Origin: Impatiens glandulifera | Lineage: Eukaryota; Streptophyta; Magnoliopsida; Ericales; Balsaminaceae | DNA: 64,000 nt | Reading direction: 5' to 3' | NCBI RefSeq assembly: GCF_907164915.1 | Contig: NC_061869.1 | Span: 43,273,771 to 43,337,770, forward strand | Part shown: positions 58,001 through 64,000 of the stretch, piece by piece | How the letters are laid out: each line of letters begins with the position of its first letter | How positions within the stretch are numbered: the stretch's first letter is position 1 | Position numbers and translations under genes: made by a program | The notes under the pieces: generated by a model | Seen by the model: the letters and a program-made list of their open reading frames with translations, nothing else | Database searches by the model: none | Told to the model about the DNA's origin: nothing

Positions 58001-58548
58001 ATCTATATCTATATATCTATCTATATATCTATCTATATATAATATTATATATATATATATAGATATATATATAGATATATCTATATATCGATCTATATAT
58101 ATATATATCTATATATATATATATCTATATATATATATCTATATATATATATCTATATATATATATATCTATATATATATATATCTATATATATATATCT
58201 ATATATATATATCTATATATATATATCTATATATATATATAGATATATATCTATATATATATAGATATAGTATATATATATATATATAGTATAAATATAT
58301 ATAGATATCTATATAGATATATATAGTATATATCTATATAGATATCTATATAGATATATATATAGATATATATATATATATAGATATATATATATATAGA
58401 TATATATATATATATATAGATATATATATATATAGATATATCTATATAGATATATCTATATATATATAGATATAGATATAGATATAGATATATATAGATA
58501 TATCTATATATATATCTATATATATATATATCTATATTTATATATATA
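58001..58548. repeat. TATATC/TATAGA satellite-like simple repeat
   Basis: About 550 bases of alternating TATATC, TATATA and TATAGA words directly next to the right end of the CACTA element. All reading frames through it are artefacts. Confidence 0.97.
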
Positions 58549-61450
58549 TATTTCACACCTAATTTAATTAAATTAGGATGGTTTTAATACTAATTATTAG
58601 ATTTATCTAAATTAAACTCTAATAATATTTGTGAGAAATTAAAATTATAATGAATTGAAGCATAGCTGATAAGAAGAAATTAATCATGCACTTAAGCGTG
58701 AATAGTAGCATGTTTGTTTGATGGTCCCACTTTGGAAAAATTGTAGGTCCTTTGGTTGCCTATTTTAGCCATCAACATGGTTAGCTCCTTTTTGTATAAC
58801 AATTGATATTGATAGAATCTGTATACTTGATATTTGTGGGTATTCGATTATCATGTTCGGGTATTTTAAATTAGATTTGAGTTCGGAATCGGGATAGGTA
58901 ATGGATAAAGTATCCGATCGGGTTCGGAGTTAGGTCAGGGAGTAAGCTAAATTCAAATCAAAATCTCGATACTGACTATATTAATATTAACTTAGCATGA
59001 GAGGAAGATGACCGGTATTATTTGCTTTGTTCGCCATTTTTACATCCTCAGACTCCATAGAATGAGTCATGTTTAATAATTTATTATAATTGGTGAACTT
59101 TGTTCTCTGCCAAAAACCCATCACCACATTTCGGTTGAGTCCAATTTTTTACTAAAATATTTGTCCCGTTGGGTTTAGTTTCTACCCATCTTTAAGAATC
59201 AGATCGGTTATAAGGGTGATTCAAATGTATATTTTGTTTGAAAGAGAGATTGACAGTTTTGATCCTTAAAAATAAAAATAAAAATCTATAAATATTTTAA
59301 ACAATGTAAACATAATATTTGAAAATATTACTCAATAAATAGAAAACGTATTGGTGTTCGCCATAATTGATAGTTGTTTGAGAAATAAAAAATATATAAT
59401 TATTTGTTTGATTAGGGCTATATTTTTATTTTAAATTATTTAATGATAAAATAAATCATTTGAATTTTTAATTTATAAATTATAATACTTTTATTTAAAA
59501 TTTAAATTTATAATAATAAATAATATATTTTAGTATTTTACTCGAATGAGTTTATAATTTAAGTTTGACTCATCTATTTATCTATAAGCTATGCTTAACT
59601 CGAAAAACTTAAAATAAAATTCAATTTTCAAAATCAAACTTCAGCTTAAGATGACAATCGAGCTTAAATAAGTTTCATAACAACAATTATGAAAAGAATT
59701 TTCCACTTCCGACCCGAAAAAGATAGTTGAGTAACTTGTCAAAAAAAAGTAATATTAAAATATTAAGAGATAAAAGAGAGAAGAATGAAGGTGAAATAGT
59801 GAGATAAATTATGAAAATGAAATAATGAAAAAGAAAAAAAAATGCGCTACTAAAAATATTTTATATTATAACAATAATATAATATATTATAATAATGATG
59901 ATAGATTAGAAAATTAGGGTTTTTATTTTAATTTTTTTTTTGACAATATGGTATAATTATGTAAACCTTTCATATGAATTTTGAAAAGAGAGTAAAGAGA
60001 AAAATATTTATTTTAATTAATATTAATATTAAAATAAAATTATATTATATATTATAAGGCTCGAAAAAAATTGATTTGTCATCGAGTAAGTATTATATCG
60101 GTTCGGCTCAGATATTCAACCAGTCGGTTCGAATTCGGTCAAATTTAATCTCAAATCGAGTTTTGACTGAGCGGTTCATAAGCAGTTTAGTTCATATGCA
60201 AACAATACTCATTTTAAATTTAAGGTTTTTAGGTGAGAATCGAACACGTGACTTTTGATATATTATAAAATCATTCTTGTTATTTAAAAAAAAATATTAT
60301 AAGATCTAGAAAATAATTTAAACAATGATATATATGTATGAAATTTTATGTTATTAAAAAAATGTTTTAAAGGATGAATTTAGACTTTGACCAACATTTT
60401 TTTTTTAATAATTTGATGATCAAAGATCGGTACTAAAGAAAAGGTTATGCTGACAGGGCTGTGGTGTCTCAACTGAGGCGGGTAAGAGAAATGGGACTAA
60501 AAAATTGATTATGCTTGAAAAATAATCAGAGAACATTTAATAAATAAATAAATAAATCCAACAGATAAACATCATTCACAATGTTATCTGTTATGGTAAT
60601 CACTTCAAATGTTAGGTTCCGGAGCGGTTGATGTGGATCTGATTGTTTATTTGACGGAACATCGAATCAATTAATTTGTTATTTTTTATATTCTTTTGAT
60701 TTTTAGTCTATATATTATTTAAATAAAAATATTTTATTGAGAAGGAAAAAAAAAATCATATTATTAATTATAATTTTGGTTAAATAATAATAAAAAAATT
60801 TATTCTTATGTTTAATGCCTAATTTCCCTATGGAAACTTTTTCTTATTGACATCTGGATAGCCATTCAGTTGAAAAATCTACACAGGAACATTTTATTTA
60901 TATCATATTTTTGAAGTATAATAATTGTCTTCTTTTTAAAAAAAAAATAAATTGAGAACTAGCTAGTAATATTGTTTCCTAGACTTGATCATGTTTTTTT
61001 TCTTAAAAAAAACATTTTTTAATATATTTTTGTTTTTAAGATTAAAATTTAATATAAATAAAGTAAATAAAATAAAATATATGATAATATTTTAGTTGAT
61101 AAAATAAATAATTAATGGCTATAATTTTAATAATTTAATTAATATCACATGTGTTCCAAAATTTGTTTATTCTCTGTTCCTTTTAAATTTTTTTATATTT
61201 TGTTTTAATTTCTCTCCATCTTATCACTATTATTTTAATTATTAAAATCATTTAATTAATCAATCAAATGTCTTACTTTATTTTTATGGAATTAATACTC
61301 TAAATAGAAAATAATATGCTAATATTTTATCTTACCATAAATTCAAATTAAAGAACTCATCAATTTTTTATTTCAGATTTGATATTTTTAAATAAAGTCC
61401 AAGAAAAAAACATATATTATAAGTTAACATCAGAAAAGATCACCAACAAA
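58549..61450. other. AT-rich intergenic sequence, no gene seen
   Basis: Long A/T runs, no conserved coding strings, no tRNA-like cloverleaf noticed. Only short chance frames (for example 60076-60258). Confidence 0.6.
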
Positions 61451-61875
61451 CAATCATTACATAATATAACATAAAAGTTATCGTTAACGAGGTCGGAGAT
61501 CATTAAAGAAGGTCAATGAGTTCACCGACCGCATCCACCGATTTTCATTTGTATCGTCATAATAATAGTGTTGTGGAGTAAAAAAATCGGTCGACCGTGA
61601 TCACTAAACATCCTACGGATCCTTCAAACCAAATAGTCCACATAAAATAATCAGGATAAGGACACACCGACTCAATCAGACAGAGATCGCGGTTTCTATC
61701 CAAACATCACAACAAGCGACGATTGACTAAGGCATCACTCATTGACTTTTAATTATGTTCCAAAGTAGGTTCCAAATCACAATCACTCTTTTACAATACA
61801 AAAGCAAGTGATATGTTGGTTTTACCTCTTCACAACATATTCTATAATGATTAACTATAATCTTTTTTTTTCATT
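61451..61875 (-). pseudogene. Remnant of a LINE reverse-transcriptase C-terminal zinc-binding region
   Basis: Read on the minus strand with stops ignored, the sequence resembles the end of plant LINE polyproteins (zf-RVT region): C-C-E-E-V-x-P-T-Y-H-L-L-L-Y-C, then VIWNLLWNI, a WVMP-like string, and further on LILCGLFGLKDP where families have WxxIWxERNRR. Heavily decayed and frameshifted. It could be a chance resemblance, but the order and spacing of the blocks fit. Confidence 0.4.
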
Positions 61876-63150
61876 CATCTATTATCCATTAAAATCCTTC
61901 TATTCATGACACTCTATCAAAAAAAAACGTGATTTTTGAAAAATTTATAATCCCACAATTTTCTTCCTAAAAAGTCATATGTAATAATGTGTAACAATTA
62001 CTAACCTTATAATTTTAACTTATTTACTAAAATTTTAAATGTGCTTGATTTTGTTTAAATACATTAATTTATTCGTTAAAATTACTCTAATTTATTATTA
62101 TGCCATTGCTACTTATTTTAGCTTATAAAGAGAATAAATTAACACTGAAATGGAACATATTTTAATCTAAAGTTGTTTGACTACCTATACTTGTTTATTT
62201 CTGACAGATATTTGAGATTGTGCCATGTTTATTTATATTGATTTCTCTGCAGATTTAATAATTTTTGTTTAAGATAATTATGATTCTCAGATATATAGAA
62301 GATAGAAGTTTCTATCCTATATTTTAATTAGTTTGTCTCTTAAATATATTATTCATAGAAACTAACACCCCCAAATCACGTTGTATTCATTATGATGAGC
62401 TCCTTAACATGGGGTCTTCTTTTGTTCAAATTCATTAAATTCTAAGTACAAATACAATAAAACTAGGTTCGGAATATTTTCTTCTTACTCGGAACTATTA
62501 ATCAAAAAGGTTAGATAAAGTATAATAAATTAATATTCAGATCAATAATACTTTTATAATAATATATACTGGGTAGGACCCAGAATTTACGGAATGTGTG
62601 GGATTGAAAAAAATTTGAGGTATACTTAAAAAAAAATAACAAAAACTGTTTGACCCTTTTTTTAATAAATATATAAAAAGTAGTGAATTATATTGAAAAT
62701 TTTAAAAAAATTAGAGAGTATTGTCAAATTTAAACCGTAAAAAAATCGGGGATAGCTTCAGCCCACCCGAGTTCCTACATAAATCCGTCCCTAACAAATA
62801 AAAATTAATAATAAAATATACATATTTATACCATAAAAATATGAGTTAATATGGAATCTTTTAGTGTCATAGTAGATCATAGTAATATTATTTGTTACTT
62901 TTTTTATTTAACAAATTCAAATATAGAGTTATATATATATATATATAATAAATAAATTATAAAATAATTTTAACAAAATCATAAATAAAAATTTAGATAT
63001 TAAATAATATAAAATTTATAAAAAATAAATTTTAATAAAGCAATTTATAATGTAATTTATTCGGGTGACTAAAAAATTGTTAAAATAAGCTACATAAAAA
63101 AAATTAAAAAAAAATTTAATTAAGATTAAATGTTTTAATTTATTAAAAAG
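61876..63150. other. AT-rich intergenic sequence, no gene seen
   Basis: Poly-A/T-rich sequence with scattered short repeats; no supported coding or RNA gene. Confidence 0.6.
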
Positions 63151-63595
63151 AACTTAGATAAAACTAAGTTTAGTCTTATAAGACATAGTTTTGATGATGA
63201 CTAACTGAATAAAACTAAGTTGTGCAAATGTCTATGCGCAAGTACAGCTTAGGAAGCGCAAGCAGACGTAGATGTCTTAGTGAAATAATACGTCTCAGGT
63301 TGAAGAAGCACGAGCATACGTCTCACTTCAACAGACGCAGTGGTCTGAAGAAGCGCGAGCAGATGTCTCACTTCAACAGACACAATGGTCTGACGAAGCG
63401 CAAGCAGAGGTCTCATCTTAACAGACGTAATGGTCTGAAGAAGCACGAGCAGACGTCTCACCTTAACAGATGTAGTGGTCTGGAGAAATGTGAGCAGACG
63501 TCTCACTTCAACAGACGCAGTGGTCTGAAGAAGCGTGAGTAGACGCTTTGCTTCGACAACAGTCTAAAGAACTGCGGGCAACAACCTTCTTTAGT
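63151..63595 (+). repeat. Fragment of an LTR with 45-bp hairpin-type tandem repeats
   Basis: The first 80 bases (AATAAAACTAAGTTGTGCAAATG, GCGCAAGTAC) resemble the start of the element A LTRs (ATAAAACTAAGTTGTCAATTTG, TACAAGTGCAT). Then come about six units near 45 bp (63300-63545) such as CAGACGTCTCACTTCAACAGACGCAGTGGTCTGAAGAAGCG in short. Inside them AGAC-six bases-GTCT and GTCTG...CAGAC form inverted pairs. The block is cut at 63595 by a CACTA terminus. Open frames on both strands reflect the repeat, not a gene. Confidence 0.55.
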
Positions 63596-64000
63596 CACTA
63601 CAACAAAACAGACCTACGGCGACGCTTAAAAAGACTTCTGCCAATCCTTAAAAGCGTCGCCAAAAATATTACCGACACTTATTCATGCATCGCCATAAGC
63701 AGGGTGGGCGTTTGTTATAACGACGCTTATTTAAGCGTCGATAGAATCAATTTAAGCGTCGCCAAAAGCTTGTAATTTTTAAAAATAATTATTATTTTAT
63801 TTTAAAAAATTTATTCGAATTTTCATTTTTAAAATTAAATATTCATTAAAAAAGAACATTTAAAAATAATTGCAATACTCATGAGTAACATTTTTAATAA
63901 TAACAAAATTAACTAAATTCTCCCAACATCAAATATATTTCAAACAAAATAAACTAATTTTTAAACAAAACAGTAAATGGAGAAGTGGAAATGAATGGGT
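63596..64000 (+). mobile_element. Left end of a second CACTA element (continues beyond the window)
   Basis: Starts CACTACAACAAAACAG, followed within 180 bases by at least five copies of a subterminal word GCGACGCTT / AAGCGTCGCC in both orientations. The trinucleotide before it is AGT, so the other end should be followed by AGT. Only the first 405 bases are in the window, so its contents are unknown. Confidence 0.7.

Noticed and set aside
58251..58556. ORF of Tyr/Ile residues
   Set aside because: Pure TATATC simple repeat.
63222..63542. 106-codon ORF with SHFNRRSGLKKRE-type repeats
   Set aside because: Produced by the 45-bp LTR tandem repeat; no gene context and interrupted by a CACTA end.
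1..64000. tRNA, rRNA, snRNA or microRNA genes
   Set aside because: I scanned for obvious conserved strings and saw none; short or diverged RNA genes could be missed without a covariance search.

Overview
This window looks like a repeat-rich, AT-rich stretch of a flowering-plant nuclear genome. The evidence is plant-type Ty1/copia retrotransposons of the SIRE/Maximus kind, a FAR1-type Mutator-like element (MULE), CACTA termini, GT-AG introns and a plant SCL-type splicing-factor fragment. A eudicot is likely; an asterid is only a guess from the style of the retrotransposon accessory ORFs. I found no tRNA, rRNA, CRISPR or bacterial-type operon, and no ordinary host gene outside mobile elements.

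Left third (1-17 kb) is a stack of retroelements. The oldest is a minus-strand copia relic, D (gag, zinc knuckle and start of protease, 15957-17032, continuing after element B at 31108). A SIRE-like element, C, is inserted in D; its third accessory ORF starts near 1130 and its right LTR ends about 15956. C is itself split by a decayed SIRE-like element, A (2914-12514), whose LTRs carry arrays of 50-bp double-hairpin repeats.

Middle (17038-31102) is element B, a young and almost complete 14.1-kb SIRE-like copia. It has two 1257-bp LTRs that differ at about 16 positions by eye, a CAATT target duplication, a PBS, gag (one frameshift), an open 1087-aa pol, three paralogous accessory ORFs after pol, and a duplicated polypurine tract.

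Right half (32137-58000) is a CACTA element with CACTACAAAA-type ends and an ATC target duplication. It carries a captured fragment of an SR splicing-factor gene (SCL family) and no recognisable CACTA transposase. A 22.2-kb MULE (32689-54918) with long inverted termini and a perfect 9-bp target duplication (CGTGAATTC) sits inside exon 1 of that captured gene. The MULE encodes a 224-aa tandem-BRCT protein resembling the C-terminus of plant BRCA1, a 775-aa FAR1/MULE/SWIM transposase, two paralogous Ulp1-type cysteine proteases (one intact at 1188 aa, one with homopolymer frameshifts) and a DUF7745/plant-mobile-domain protein. Three of these genes begin with an exon consisting of the ATG alone. 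A palindromic motif close to GCGAANATNTNTTCGC is scattered through the termini and intergenic parts of the MULE. This element is the most unusual thing in the window.

Far right (58-64 kb) holds a TATATC satellite, AT-rich sequence without genes, a probable LINE remnant, a piece of another LTR with hairpin-like repeats, and the first 0.4 kb of a second CACTA element starting at 63596.
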